Assembly (NCBI GenBank): GCA_017635565.1
Contig: JAGBLE010000013.1
Span: 1 to 62,056 of the forward strand
Length of the DNA: 62,056 nt
Source of the DNA: Bacilli bacterium
GTDB lineage: Bacteria > Bacillota_I > Bacilli_A > RFN20 > CAG-826
Direction of reading: 5' to 3'
The notes beneath the pieces were generated by a model, which saw only the letters and a list, made by a program, of their open reading frames with translations, made no database searches and was not told the origin of the DNA. Position 1 is the first letter of the stretch; every line of letters begins with the position of its first letter. Below are positions 53,335 to 62,056 of the stretch, piece by piece. The translations under genes were made by a program, and so were the position numbers.

Positions 53335-56064
53335 CTAATCGACAAATACCACGAAAGCACTGTCGTAACTTTGTATATTTAATTCTAAAACATTAGAACT
53401 ATTCATATCGATATATTCTCTATTTCCACGATTATAAATATAAGCACCTTGGTGAACATTTTTTGTTGTTAACGTGATACTTGCATCTTCCATATAAAAC
53501 GGTAAGTTATGATTATAATCTGTAATAGAACGATAATCACTAGTAGCAGGAGCACTTCCTGAATTAGTAATCATTAAAGCTTGTTCTTCGTTTCCGTTAT
53601 TGAATAAACCAATTAATAAATCTTGATTTGAATTTATGTTACTTAAGTAATCGGTGTAAGCAACACTGTGTTTGAGGTTTTGGAATAGCATATTCTTTTT
53701 ATCAACATCCAAGATTGATGTACCTTCATATTGATATTCCGAATATATTTTTGATAAATATTTCATCTCAAAATCAACAGATTTAACGTTGTCATATAAA
53801 GTTTGATTAACAATATTTCCATCAGGATCAGCGATTACATTATAATTAGAGGCACTTGAAGCATATATGTAATGGAAATAATTCTTCACTCCATAAGATA
53901 ATCCAACCGATATTTGCCATCTAAGTTCTTTTGCGGTAGGCATGATATATCCTTTTCCACCATCTCCAGAGGAATGTTGACAGCTAAGCAAAGAATACCA
54001 AAGAGGAATATTATTAATTTTTCCTTGATAACTCCATACATCAAAATCACAGAAATACGCTTTTCTAATATCTCCATCATCAAATAGAGGATAAGTATCC
54101 CAAGCATAGGCAGGAGGATTAACTTTTTCAATATATGGTTTGATGTAATAATCTTCATAATCTTCCGCGTTAGCGTCATAATCATCACCATATAGTCCAG
54201 ATAAACTACAAGCGCCAGGGAACATATTGATAAAGAATAACTTATCTTTTGGCATTACTTTGTCATATTGTTCTTTCATTGTTTTTAATTCGTCAAACTT
54301 AGTTGTTTGAGGTTCATCATACATAAAGAAGCCTAAAACTGCTTCATGATTAGCGTAACTTGGACAAGTTCCATCCCATGGAGCGTATTCTCCTTTTTCT
54401 TTATCCCATCCTCGTGGATCAACGATAAATTTAATGCCCAATTCTTTTGCTTTATCTAAAGTATGAATGAAATTATTATGCCAAACAGGATTAACACCAA
54501 CAATAACATTAATACCTGTTTTAGCGATATCTTCTAACGCTTTGTCGTTTTGGAAATGACAATTACCATTCCAGAATCCAATATTTAATCCTTCTAATTC
54601 TTCGTAAGGCGTTATTGGAGTGTCATTATCAACAATTTTCCATTCATATCCATCATATTTAAATGTTGTTTTATAGATATAAACGCCTTTATTATTGTCA
54701 TTTTCACTAGCAAAATAACCAGATAAAGAAATAATGGAATTAATTCTGATGAGACTATTTAAATCCTGATTATCAAATAATATTTCTATCTTATTAGAAG
54801 AAATGTTAATAGCGGCCTTATTAATATCAGCAGCGTATAACCCATCTAACAAAATATTCGCGGATGAAATTGGAAGATAATTATTTTCTTCAATATTAAG
54901 GCCAGGAACTTCGAGATATAAATGTTCAGAATCACTAATTTCCATATAAGAAATCACGTCAGTTTCTCGATTAACGTAATGATAATATTCGCTAGAGACT
55001 CTAAAGAAATTAAATATCGTTTCTTTTAATTTGAAGTGATATTCAACCCCATCAATATTGCCAATGAATTGTCCTTTTACTATTAATAAGTCGCCTTCTT
55101 GAATATCTTTATAATCAATTTCGTATTCAGTCGCGTTCTTTTTAATTAAAGAAATCTTATCTCCGATATAACTTCTAATTTCTTTTCGATAAATGTAAGC
55201 ATCTTTTTTATATTCTTCATTAGAAGTATCTAATTTATATTCACCGATTGGTAAATTATTTTTTTCTAACCCAAAAGTGGCTTTAAATCTGTTTTCGGTA
55301 ATGTTACTAATTTCATAAGCTTCACTGACATCAACATTAACTTCCTTAGAGAAGAATAAATTTGAAATGAATATTTCTCCATCAAAATGATAAATAGAAA
55401 AACTTGTATCTTTTAAATTCTCCACTATTTCTAAATCAATTGTGATGCTATGCCACTTATTATCATTAATCAAATCTAGTTTCTTAGTTTTATCGTTATA
55501 ATTAAACAAAGCATGCATTGATCGATTATCTAAATCACTATTCAAGTCATAATATTGGTAATCAAAAGTCACAAATCTTGTTGTTACTTCTTTTGAGAAA
55601 TTAAAAGTCGAATATCCGTTTCCGTTATTTTCTCTTAACCCTTTTTTGAAGTCATCTAAATTTTCAGTAGACACTCTTAACGCTTTCTTTTCATCAATTT
55701 CGTAATATTTATAATCTGCATCACCAACACCATAAAAATATTCATCCCATTTAATTTGATCAATATAACTGGCATTAGATCTTACATAAGCAATATCTGA
55801 ATTAGTAGCATCTTCAATTTCTTCTTTTTCACTTTTCTGCGCTAATTCATACTTTGAAATATCAACAGGTTCCTTATCGTTTTTATCAAGATAATAATTA
55901 TGACAGTCAGCGCAATAATAAAAGCCAGAAGAATATCCAACTAAATTAATAGTCGGTCTTCTTGCGTAAATATATTGAAATTCGTGATGATGTTCGCCAT
56001 TACCACAGCTTGATAACGCTATTAATAAAATAGGAAAAATACCTAATTTTAAATTCTTTTTCAT
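53335..56064 (-). CDS. Large lipoprotein with glycosidase-like TIM-barrel domain
   Basis: Lipoprotein of 909 residues, lipobox LSSC near residue 20. An N-terminal YYCADCHNYY pair suggests a small metal-binding knot. Beta modules fill about 100-490. Residues about 495-790 look like a glycoside hydrolase barrel: LNIGFWNGNCHF, INVIVGVNPVWHNN, KFIVDPRGW, then FFMYDEPQ near 592, a strand ending in Asp-Glu as in catalytic acid sites, and YAWDTYPLF. The C-terminus is a beta sandwich. It starts 12 bases before the ABC ATPase gene, so it probably acts on the transported sugar outside the cell. Exact family unknown. Confidence 0.8.
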   Translation of the reverse strand: MKKNLKLGIFPILLIALSSCGNGEHHHEFQYIYARRPTINLVGYSSGFYYCADCHNYYLDKNDKEPVDISKYELAQKSEKEEIEDATNSDIAYVRSNASYIDQIKWDEYFYGVGDADYKYYEIDEKKALRVSTENLDDFKKGLRENNGNGYSTFNFSKEVTTRFVTFDYQYYDLNSDLDNRSMHALFNYNDKTKKLDLINDNKWHSITIDLEIVENLKDTSFSIYHFDGEIFISNLFFSKEVNVDVSEAYEISNITENRFKATFGLEKNNLPIGEYKLDTSNEEYKKDAYIYRKEIRSYIGDKISLIKKNATEYEIDYKDIQEGDLLIVKGQFIGNIDGVEYHFKLKETIFNFFRVSSEYYHYVNRETDVISYMEISDSEHLYLEVPGLNIEENNYLPISSANILLDGLYAADINKAAINISSNKIEILFDNQDLNSLIRINSIISLSGYFASENDNNKGVYIYKTTFKYDGYEWKIVDNDTPITPYEELEGLNIGFWNGNCHFQNDKALEDIAKTGINVIVGVNPVWHNNFIHTLDKAKELGIKFIVDPRGWDKEKGEYAPWDGTCPSYANHEAVLGFFMYDEPQTTKFDELKTMKEQYDKVMPKDKLFFINMFPGACSLSGLYGDDYDANAEDYEDYYIKPYIEKVNPPAYAWDTYPLFDDGDIRKAYFCDFDVWSYQGKINNIPLWYSLLSCQHSSGDGGKGYIMPTAKELRWQISVGLSYGVKNYFHYIYASSASNYNVIADPDGNIVNQTLYDNVKSVDFEMKYLSKIYSEYQYEGTSILDVDKKNMLFQNLKHSVAYTDYLSNINSNQDLLIGLFNNGNEEQALMITNSGSAPATSDYRSITDYNHNLPFYMEDASITLTTKNVHQGAYIYNRGNREYIDMNSSNVLELNIQSYDSAFVVFVD

Positions 56065-56176
56065 AAATTAATCTTAAGTCAAAGAAAAAAACATTTATAG
56101 TTTTTTTGTGTGCATATTATAAATATTGCAATATATAGGAATATAGTTCGAAATAGTATAACTATTTCTCCATATT

Positions 56177-56205
56177 AAAAGGAGCGCTATTTGATATAGC
56201 ACCCC
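56177..56205 (-). terminator. Rho-independent terminator
   Basis: Ten-pair stem (56181..56190 with 56196..56205, two G-T pairs) with TTTT on the minus strand. It splits the ABC locus in two transcription units; a TATAAT box at about 56116..56121 on the minus strand may start the second. Confidence 0.75.
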
Positions 56206-56245
56206 TCTATAAAACTTTAAGTTTGTCCGCTATAAACGTGATTTT

Positions 56246-57472
56246 TTATTCAGCACGTGCAAGAGTCCAAATTGGATTACCACCATCATCAGTGCCAGTA
56301 ATATTGTAACTGACTGATAATTTGGTTGAAACAACAACAGCGTATCCAGTAGCGTGGCTATAGAAGATACCACTAATTTGGACGATATCGCCAGATTGAA
56401 TTGAACCACCAATTACACTGAGATCAATGGATGAACTACCGAAGTTTACCCACCATCTATCAACGCCTTCTGATGTTTCTTTTCTTAATGCATCAATCCA
56501 GCCATCGTTGGCTTTAGAAATATTATAAGTTGTACCATCTCTAACAACTTGAATGCAGGATGATTTCATTCCTCTAAATTTACCATTGTTAATTGGACCA
56601 TCATCATAAACTGGAATTGTGTCTAAATGTTCAGCGTAGAATTGCAAGCCGGCATTCTTATACCATGGGGTACCACTAACACCATTACCTCCAAATTCAT
56701 AGTCATGTAACTCAACTTTTCCTTTAAATAATAATACATGGTAATTTCCATTGCCTTCATCTGGTGTGAGAATTAAATCAAATGCATCAACATCAAATCT
56801 ACAAACTACCTTAGTAGTGTCATCTTGATCATAACCAATAAATGTAGTCGCATTAAAGTGAATTATATCTCCATCATGGAAGACTTGGGCAAATGAATCA
56901 CTCCAATTGCCGCAGAATAAATATCTAAACCAACCACCACTCAATTCTAATTGATCATTAGAACCATTACATGTGAATAAGTCTTTTGGAAGATCTCCGA
57001 CTGGGTTAATTGTTTCTCCGCCACGAATAAGAGAAATGTCATTTTTATTTGCTAATGTGTAGTTGGCTTTTGGAGCACCACTAACAACGATTTGGAAGTG
57101 GCCATTATGCCAGCTAGCGCAGTCATTAATATGGAATTGAGCTTTGTAATTGAATTGCTCTGAAATGTGACTTCCGTGGAGTAAATCATCTCTTTCTCTT
57201 GTTCCTTGTTCGGTAAGAGTTGCTTCTTTTGTTACTGTCCATTCTGTGTATAAATGAACATCATCTAACGAAGAACTAATATCAAAATTAGTAATTCCTA
57301 AAAAAGCATTTCCACCTTCGTTAGCGTGGGTCGTAACAGTCAAATTTAAATTATATTCATCACCAACATTAAGATTAATATCTTCTTTATCGGTATAAAC
57401 ATTTAAAGAATCTTCAGGGCGATATTGCAATACGTTAACAGCGCATCTTGCGATGTGACTACCAACTTGCAC
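56246..57472 (-). CDS. Secreted protein of the ABC locus, main body (frame broken at its start)
   Basis: Open frame of 408 residues with a GTG as its only early start and no ribosome site. The chain is beta-rich and secreted-like. EWTVTKEATLTEQGTRERD near 78 is a known gut-Firmicutes surface repeat type. Units such as HDGDIIHFNATTF near 205 and QSGDIVQISGIF near 365 resemble modules in the two other secreted proteins of the locus. The natural signal sequence lies just upstream in another frame (57403..57543). Restoring one A in the run 57522..57525 would join an ATG with a good ribosome site to this frame. Function unknown; probably glycan binding. Confidence 0.75.
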   Translation of the reverse strand: MQVGSHIARCAVNVLQYRPEDSLNVYTDKEDINLNVGDEYNLNLTVTTHANEGGNAFLGITNFDISSSLDDVHLYTEWTVTKEATLTEQGTRERDDLLHGSHISEQFNYKAQFHINDCASWHNGHFQIVVSGAPKANYTLANKNDISLIRGGETINPVGDLPKDLFTCNGSNDQLELSGGWFRYLFCGNWSDSFAQVFHDGDIIHFNATTFIGYDQDDTTKVVCRFDVDAFDLILTPDEGNGNYHVLLFKGKVELHDYEFGGNGVSGTPWYKNAGLQFYAEHLDTIPVYDDGPINNGKFRGMKSSCIQVVRDGTTYNISKANDGWIDALRKETSEGVDRWWVNFGSSSIDLSVIGGSIQSGDIVQISGIFYSHATGYAVVVSTKLSVSYNITGTDDGGNPIWTLARAE

Positions 57473-57543
57473 GCTATGGAAGATCCTAGCAATAACGAAG
57501 TAGACAATAAGAATAATCCAATTTTGATTCTTCTATTTTTCAT
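57403..57543 (-). pseudogene. Out-of-frame signal-peptide start of the gene at 56246
   Basis: ATG at 57543 with AAAGGA at good distance, three bases after the permease stop. It encodes 46 residues beginning MKNRRIKIGLFLLSTSLLLG and then a lipobox-like SSIAC, and ends at TAA (57403). A one-base shift near 57522..57525 instead gives a hydrophobic KNWIILIVYFVIARIF segment continuous with the downstream protein. This looks like a single-base indel, either real or an assembly error. Confidence 0.6.
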
Positions 57544-57545
57544 AA

Positions 57546-58460
57546 CTATCCTTTAATTCCTCCCATAGATACTGATACTCTTAATTTTTTATTAAAGATG
57601 ATAAATACGATAATGATTGGTAAGGCCATAATTAAGGTGGCCGCTAATTGAATTGGAATGTAATTTCCTTCTGGAGAAGCATTTTGGACGAAATCATAAA
57701 TTCCAAATGCTGCCGTTGGATAACTTGGGAAATAAAGCAATGGAACTTGATAATCATTCCAATAAGAAATAAATGAAAGAACAAAAACAGTAACGATTGT
57801 GTTTAATGATTGAGGAATAATGATTTGACCCATTACTCTTAAATTAGATGCTCCATCAACTTTTGCCGCTTCTGTATATTCTTGAGGAATAGAAGAGAAT
57901 TGAGCGTGTAAAATCAAGAAATAAATACTTAAGAAATTAAATCTTAAAATGAATACAGCAGGGATAGAGTCATATATTTTTAAATTGTGGAGCATAGTAA
58001 TTTCACTAGCCATACTACCAACAATTGGTAAAGTCATTGTGATTAAAACAAATGTATAGACAACTTTAGAAAACGCATATTTAAATCTAGCGGTTAAATA
58101 CGCGACAATAACTGGGCATAATGTAAAGGCAAAAGCACTTCCTAAAGCGTAAATGAGAGAATGCATTAATAAATCAGGAATACCATATTCCATCTCAGTT
58201 GTTGTTGTTAAAATCTTCAAATTTTCCCAAGAAAATGCGTAGTTATCAAAAGTATATTTGATTCCGAGATTGAACGCTCTTGAGACACCAAAGAAGTTTG
58301 AATAATCGTTTTTGTCCATGAAAGAGACAACAATTGCCCAAACAATTGGAGTAAATAAACCGATTGTATATATCGCTAGCAAAATAAAGATAGCGACAGT
58401 AGCAAAAGAAGGTTTTTCTTTAAGATGACTTGGCTCAGTATATAATTTAACTTTTTTCAT
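57546..58460 (-). CDS. Carbohydrate ABC transporter permease (MalG type)
   Basis: Inner-membrane permease of 304 residues with six helices. The cytoplasmic EAA loop reads EAAKVDGASNLRVMGQIIIP near residue 205, which couples to the ATPase. The C-terminus KKLRVSVSMGGIKG is typical of the MalG/AraQ/UgpE group. Its ATG overlaps the stop of the other permease (TAATG). The substrate is presumably an oligosaccharide, from the family and the surrounding glycosidase-like lipoprotein. Confidence 0.95.
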   Translation of the reverse strand: MKKVKLYTEPSHLKEKPSFATVAIFILLAIYTIGLFTPIVWAIVVSFMDKNDYSNFFGVSRAFNLGIKYTFDNYAFSWENLKILTTTTEMEYGIPDLLMHSLIYALGSAFAFTLCPVIVAYLTARFKYAFSKVVYTFVLITMTLPIVGSMASEITMLHNLKIYDSIPAVFILRFNFLSIYFLILHAQFSSIPQEYTEAAKVDGASNLRVMGQIIIPQSLNTIVTVFVLSFISYWNDYQVPLLYFPSYPTAAFGIYDFVQNASPEGNYIPIQLAATLIMALPIIIVFIIFNKKLRVSVSMGGIKG

Positions 58461-59398
58461 TATGAGGTCACCTTAGAAAGAAGCTTTCTTGCCAATAAAG
58501 TGAGAGGAGCAACAATGGAAGTTGTTAATAAGCCTAAAAATGCTGCGTAACAATACCCAGAAGATCCTGCTCCACCAGAATAAACAATAGAGAACATATA
58601 ATAGCCAAAAGTATATTCAGTATTTTGCATATCTTTTGGTCTAAAGAACGAGAAGAGGTTATTTTGATTTGTAAATATTGAAGCGATTCCAACGATTAAG
58701 AAAGTTCCTACAGTCGCTAAAATGGAAGGCAAAATAATATGGATAAATTCAGTAAAAGAGGTTGTTCCATCTAGCTTTCCGGCTTCAATAATTTCATTTG
58801 GAATTTGATCCATCGCAGCGGTATATATCAAAACTTGTCCACCAAAAGAAATCCAAATTGAGAATATTGTTACTAAAATAAACCTAATATCACTTGTCGC
58901 AAAGTCAGTCGAGAAATAATCTGGCATTTTAATTCCAAAAAGTAAGTCAGCGTAAGCAGGAACTCCACTAGAAACAAACATTTGGAACATAACAACTAAT
59001 AAGATGCCTGGTAATATTGAAGGAATAAATAGGACAAATTTAAATAAGTTAGATAACGTTCTTCTTTTATAAATGTAATAGGAGAATATTGTGGCGAGGA
59101 CTGTTCCCGATAAAGAGGTGAAAATATAAACGAGAATAGAATTTTTAATCATCACCCAAAATTCTTTGGTGTTGATATCGGCGACAAATTTGTTCCAGTT
59201 AGGACCAATATCAAAAATGAATACACCATCAACTGATTTCTGAAACGCCATCAAAATTGATTGGAAGTTAACTCCAAAATAGAAGATAGCAATTTGAACT
59301 AATGGCAAAGCGATTAAGGCAACATAAAAGATAACGTCTCCTTTACGAAGCGGCGTTCGATTCTTACGATTAATCTTTCTTGCTACACTTCTTCTCAT
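58460..59398 (-). CDS. Carbohydrate ABC transporter permease (MalF/UgpA type)
   Basis: Inner-membrane permease of 312 residues with six helices and a basic N-terminus. The EAA loop is EAGKLDGTTSFTEFIHIILP near 208. It pairs with the MalG-type permease that it overlaps by one base. It follows the binding-protein gene by 13 bases, giving the usual order binding protein, permease, permease. Confidence 0.95.
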   Translation of the reverse strand: MRRSVARKINRKNRTPLRKGDVIFYVALIALPLVQIAIFYFGVNFQSILMAFQKSVDGVFIFDIGPNWNKFVADINTKEFWVMIKNSILVYIFTSLSGTVLATIFSYYIYKRRTLSNLFKFVLFIPSILPGILLVVMFQMFVSSGVPAYADLLFGIKMPDYFSTDFATSDIRFILVTIFSIWISFGGQVLIYTAAMDQIPNEIIEAGKLDGTTSFTEFIHIILPSILATVGTFLIVGIASIFTNQNNLFSFFRPKDMQNTEYTFGYYMFSIVYSGGAGSSGYCYAAFLGLLTTSIVAPLTLLARKLLSKVTS

Positions 59399-59411
59399 AA
59401 AAACTTAGAAA

Positions 59412-61043
59412 TTATTTAACTAATCCCTTCCATTTACTACTGATATATTCGTATTGACCATCAAAGTAGGCTTTTGCGGTCGGATTTGAAATATTAGCGC
59501 TTCCAAAATACATAAATGGGTGTCTGAAAACATTTCCATTAGGACCACCAATTCTTGTATTCCAAATGAAGTGATATGCATTAAAAACATCAAGATTATT
59601 GTTAACCAAAGTATTTGAACTATATGGATAAACAATATCTGAATTTTTCTTTAAATCAATTAATGAACGAGCATAAGTTGATAAGTGGGCTTGATCTTCT
59701 TCTGCAATATCGTAATTTAATGGTCGAGTAATCGATGTGTCAGCGGTAAATTTAGAAAGCATCTTATCGGTGTGTAAGAATTTCATAAATTCAAACGCTA
59801 ATTTCTTTTGCTGACTGTTTTTAGAAACAATTCCAAAAGATTGAGATAAAGACAAATAGGTGTGTTTATAATTCATTGCAGCAGCGACTTCTGAGTTTTC
59901 GAAAGGAATAGGCATAATCGCATAATTGGTTTTTTCACCATATGTCTTTTCATAGTTAGCAATAGCGTTTCTAGCTTCGTTTTCCCACCAAGAACCCTCA
60001 CAAATCATCGCGATTGGTTTTTCAGAAACTTGTTTACTATTGACGAATGTTTGTTGAGCAACGGTATGGGAAGGATCGTTAACTCTATTTTCGGCGTGTG
60101 ACAATAAAATATCTTCGACGAATTTGAGTGTTTTATATCTGCCTTCTTGTTTGGTTAACATATAAGCATTATCATCAGTAATGGTGACTGGATCTAATTT
60201 AGTAACGGTTCCATTAGAATCAACATTGATTAAATTAGTAGCGGTTCCATCAAAAGTAAAATTAAGCATCATTTGGTCATGTCCTTCAACGTGACCCACA
60301 AAGTTATATAAATAGTTAGCAGTATATTCAATACCTGCTGTTGAAGTGATAAAAGGAGTAATATTACTATTTCTCATTTCATACATTAAATTAGCGAATT
60401 CTTCAAAAGTAGCAGGTAAACCATCATCTAAAGTTCCTGGAATGTTATCGCTTCCAACGCTTAAATTTCCTTCTTTGTTGGTAAATCCACCATCACTAGA
60501 TATATATAAACTTCTTTCATTCCATAAATTAACGTCATAGACTAATCCATAAAATGAATCATAGAATGGAACGGCATATAACTCGTTATTGACTGTTAAA
60601 TAATCGAGGAATGATTCATCAATTTTGTCTTTAATTGAACGAGTTTCACCATAAGCGGTCAATTTTTCGTTCATCATTTCAGTTAATGGTAAAAGTTTTC
60701 CTCTATTGATGACTTCGTTATATGGAATGCCTTCAGTGAAATAGATGTCTTTGTTTAATGTTGAGCGCATGATGTAATCACCATCATATTGGGTTGAGCC
60801 AGTAACGTGAACTTTGACACCTTTTCTTCCTGGTTGGAATTCTTCAGAATCTTTATATAATTCTTCAAAAGCTGCGGCAGCGTTAGTTAACCAGGTAGTT
60901 CCGATACCTTTATCCAATGTACCAATATGCAAGTTGGCTTTATTTGGGTCATCATCCGCTCCAGCTTTTTTTCCACCACAACCACTAAGAGCAGTGCTAA
61001 TCAAAGCAATTGAAGATAAGGTTAATAAAAATTTTGATTTCAT
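59412..61043 (-). CDS. Carbohydrate ABC transporter binding lipoprotein
   Basis: Extracellular solute-binding lipoprotein of about 543 residues; lipobox ALSGC near residue 22. The mature part has the cluster pattern of oligosaccharide binders: WLTNAAAAFEELYKD near 55, PFYDSFYGLVYDVNLW near 165, MICEGSWWENEARNAI near 350, and a C-terminal FEFMKFLHTDKML. AGGAG lies 12 bases before the ATG at 61043; a TTG two codons earlier is only 6 bases away and could be the true start. The upstream gene ends right there, so the two are coupled. Confidence 0.93.
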   Translation of the reverse strand: MKSKFLLTLSSIALISTALSGCGGKKAGADDDPNKANLHIGTLDKGIGTTWLTNAAAAFEELYKDSEEFQPGRKGVKVHVTGSTQYDGDYIMRSTLNKDIYFTEGIPYNEVINRGKLLPLTEMMNEKLTAYGETRSIKDKIDESFLDYLTVNNELYAVPFYDSFYGLVYDVNLWNERSLYISSDGGFTNKEGNLSVGSDNIPGTLDDGLPATFEEFANLMYEMRNSNITPFITSTAGIEYTANYLYNFVGHVEGHDQMMLNFTFDGTATNLINVDSNGTVTKLDPVTITDDNAYMLTKQEGRYKTLKFVEDILLSHAENRVNDPSHTVAQQTFVNSKQVSEKPIAMICEGSWWENEARNAIANYEKTYGEKTNYAIMPIPFENSEVAAAMNYKHTYLSLSQSFGIVSKNSQQKKLAFEFMKFLHTDKMLSKFTADTSITRPLNYDIAEEDQAHLSTYARSLIDLKKNSDIVYPYSSNTLVNNNLDVFNAYHFIWNTRIGGPNGNVFRHPFMYFGSANISNPTAKAYFDGQYEYISSKWKGLVK

Positions 61044-61049
61044 ATTCAA

Positions 61050-62056
61050 TTATTTCTCCTTTGTATATTTATATTTTTTAATGATTAAGATTGATGCCAT
61101 TAATATGGCAAGTGATGACAATAAAATTGAAGATGATAATATTGTACCACCACACCCATTATTTGTAGGTGCCTCATGCTTTTGGATTTTATAGGTTTCT
61201 AAATAAGCGTTTAAGATACGGTTAACTTCTTCTATAGATGTTGCTTTTTCAACATCGTCCATCGCTTTAACGGTCGCTTCGTTAAAGGCACTTAATTCTT
61301 CACCACTATATTGGTCATTTTCCATAACGGCTGCGTAGTGATTTCTTATTTCATCTTCGGCGTTTTCTTTAGCGTCATCTAATTCTTCTTTTTCATATTG
61401 AGCCTTTGTTTTTAAAGAATCGATTTTGACTTTTAAATCAATGACAACACTATTTATTTCTTCTTGATTAGTCGCTTGATTAATCAATTCAATCGCAGAA
61501 GTTTTAAGTGAAGCGATATCGTTTTGTTCATCTTGACGATAAGAATCTAATTCATCTTCTTTATATTGATTAACTTCATTAATTGCAACATCTTTAATCT
61601 TGTCTAATGTAGTCTTCACATTGTCAACATCGTTTTTCGTAGCAATGAGTAAAGAATTGACTTCTTCTTTTGTTGTTGCTGCTTTAATTTCATTTATAGC
61701 ATTAGCAATAATAGTTTGAATTTGAGTATATTCTTCCTCATCATAATTGTCTTTATTAACATAATGATTTAATTCAGTTTCAGCGTTTATTTTTAAATCA
61801 TCTAATGAAAGATTTAATACCCAGCTATTGCTACTTGAATTAAAGAGGAAAACACTTTTGGAAATATTAAATCCAAATTTGGTTTCGTGATCCATATCAA
61901 ATCCTGAAAACGCACCATTAATGACAATTTGATCTCCATCTTTAATATCATTAACTAAACTATTGATGTCAACAGAATAATTTTCAGAATCGTATTTCTT
62001 AATTAAAGGTAAAGAAGGATTTGCCACTGGCGTTTCAGTATTATCTCTAATTAAAG
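61050..62056 (-). CDS. Surface protein with helical repeats and C-terminal anchor (5' end outside window)
   Basis: The frame is open to the window edge, so the N-terminus is missing. The visible part begins with a beta module (KDGDQIVINGAFSG), then several helical repeats of about 40 residues with pattern 'ATTKEEVNSLLIATKNDV', 'ATNQEEINSVVIDLKVKI' and 'ATSIEEVNRILNAYLETY', as in DUF1542/FIVAR-type coiled modules. The end is NNGCGG, a hydrophobic helix and a basic tail, which is a cell-surface anchor layout. It is first in the ABC locus within the window and may scaffold sugar capture. Function otherwise unknown. Confidence 0.8.
   Translation of the reverse strand, partial: LIRDNTETPVANPSLPLIKKYDSENYSVDINSLVNDIKDGDQIVINGAFSGFDMDHETKFGFNISKSVFLFNSSSNSWVLNLSLDDLKINAETELNHYVNKDNYDEEEYTQIQTIIANAINEIKAATTKEEVNSLLIATKNDVDNVKTTLDKIKDVAINEVNQYKEDELDSYRQDEQNDIASLKTSAIELINQATNQEEINSVVIDLKVKIDSLKTKAQYEKEELDDAKENAEDEIRNHYAAVMENDQYSGEELSAFNEATVKAMDDVEKATSIEEVNRILNAYLETYKIQKHEAPTNNGCGGTILSSSILLSSLAILMASILIIKKYKYTKEK

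Noticed and set aside
1-62056. TGA as tryptophan (Mollicutes code)
   Set aside because: Normal-length genes use TGG for Trp and cysK ends properly at TGA.
1-62056. tRNA, rRNA, insertion sequences, prophage or conjugative genes
   Set aside because: No cloverleaf, rRNA motif, transposase, integrase or terminal repeats were recognised on either strand.

Overview
The window comes from an AT-rich bacterium of the Bacilli, on the side of the Mollicutes and Erysipelotrichia-like gut lineages. The evidence is strong A/T codon bias, the Firmicutes gene order uvrA-lgt-HAD-trxB-rapZ, an HrcA/CIRCE operator, a ClpB without its N domain, and an MsmK-type ATPase with a large internal coiled coil as known in mycoplasmas. 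TGA ends cysK and tryptophan is TGG, so the genetic code is standard. There are no rRNAs, tRNAs, insertion sequences, phage genes or CRISPR arrays, and no gene-free stretch longer than about 300 bases.

Layout. 1-6.8 kb: minus-strand housekeeping operon uvrA, lgt, HAD phosphatase, trxB, rapZ, and the first codons of the next gene. 6.9-14.9 kb: a P-loop kinase, small unknown proteins, pyruvate:ferredoxin oxidoreductase (nifJ) with a small Rex-N-like protein upstream, a membrane protein, an aquaporin and a PAP2 phosphatase. 14.9-23.1 kb: cysK, then four secreted lipoproteins, the largest with collagen-like, InlB-type and Ig-like modules. 23.3-29.3 kb: acyl-ACP thioesterase, clpB under a CIRCE promoter, and csoR-copA with copZ fused in frame to the end of copA. 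29.3-35.7 kb: birA, the four parts of a sodium-pumping biotin-dependent decarboxylase, pckA and bioY. 35.8-43.3 kb: HAD phosphatase, AlkD-like protein and a surface-polysaccharide cluster (GT2, sulfotransferase-like, GT4, flippase, GT4). 43.3-49.6 kb: HD-GYP receptor divergent from an orphan solute-binding lipoprotein, a TtcA-like protein, and a YhhQ-type transporter fused to an amidase. 49.9-62 kb: a Na/phosphate cotransporter and a carbohydrate ABC locus (surface protein, binding protein, two permeases, a frameshifted secreted protein, a large glycosidase-like lipoprotein, the ATPase).

How the genes fit together. PckA converts PEP and CO2 to oxaloacetate with ATP formation, the OadA/OadG/carrier/OadB complex can decarboxylate oxaloacetate to pyruvate while exporting sodium, BirA biotinylates the carrier, BioY imports biotin, and NifJ oxidises pyruvate. 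This would be a sodium-pumping replacement or partner for pyruvate kinase, and the Na/Pi cotransporter could use the gradient. The ABC locus and the lipoproteins suggest a fermentative life on host or dietary polysaccharides.

Most unusual items: the YhhQ-amidase fusion with a compact leader that can form two mutually exclusive structures, one masking its ribosome binding site; the copA/copZ fusion that keeps an internal copZ start; the coiled coil inside the sugar ABC ATPase; and a beta module that appears to recur in three secreted proteins of the ABC locus.
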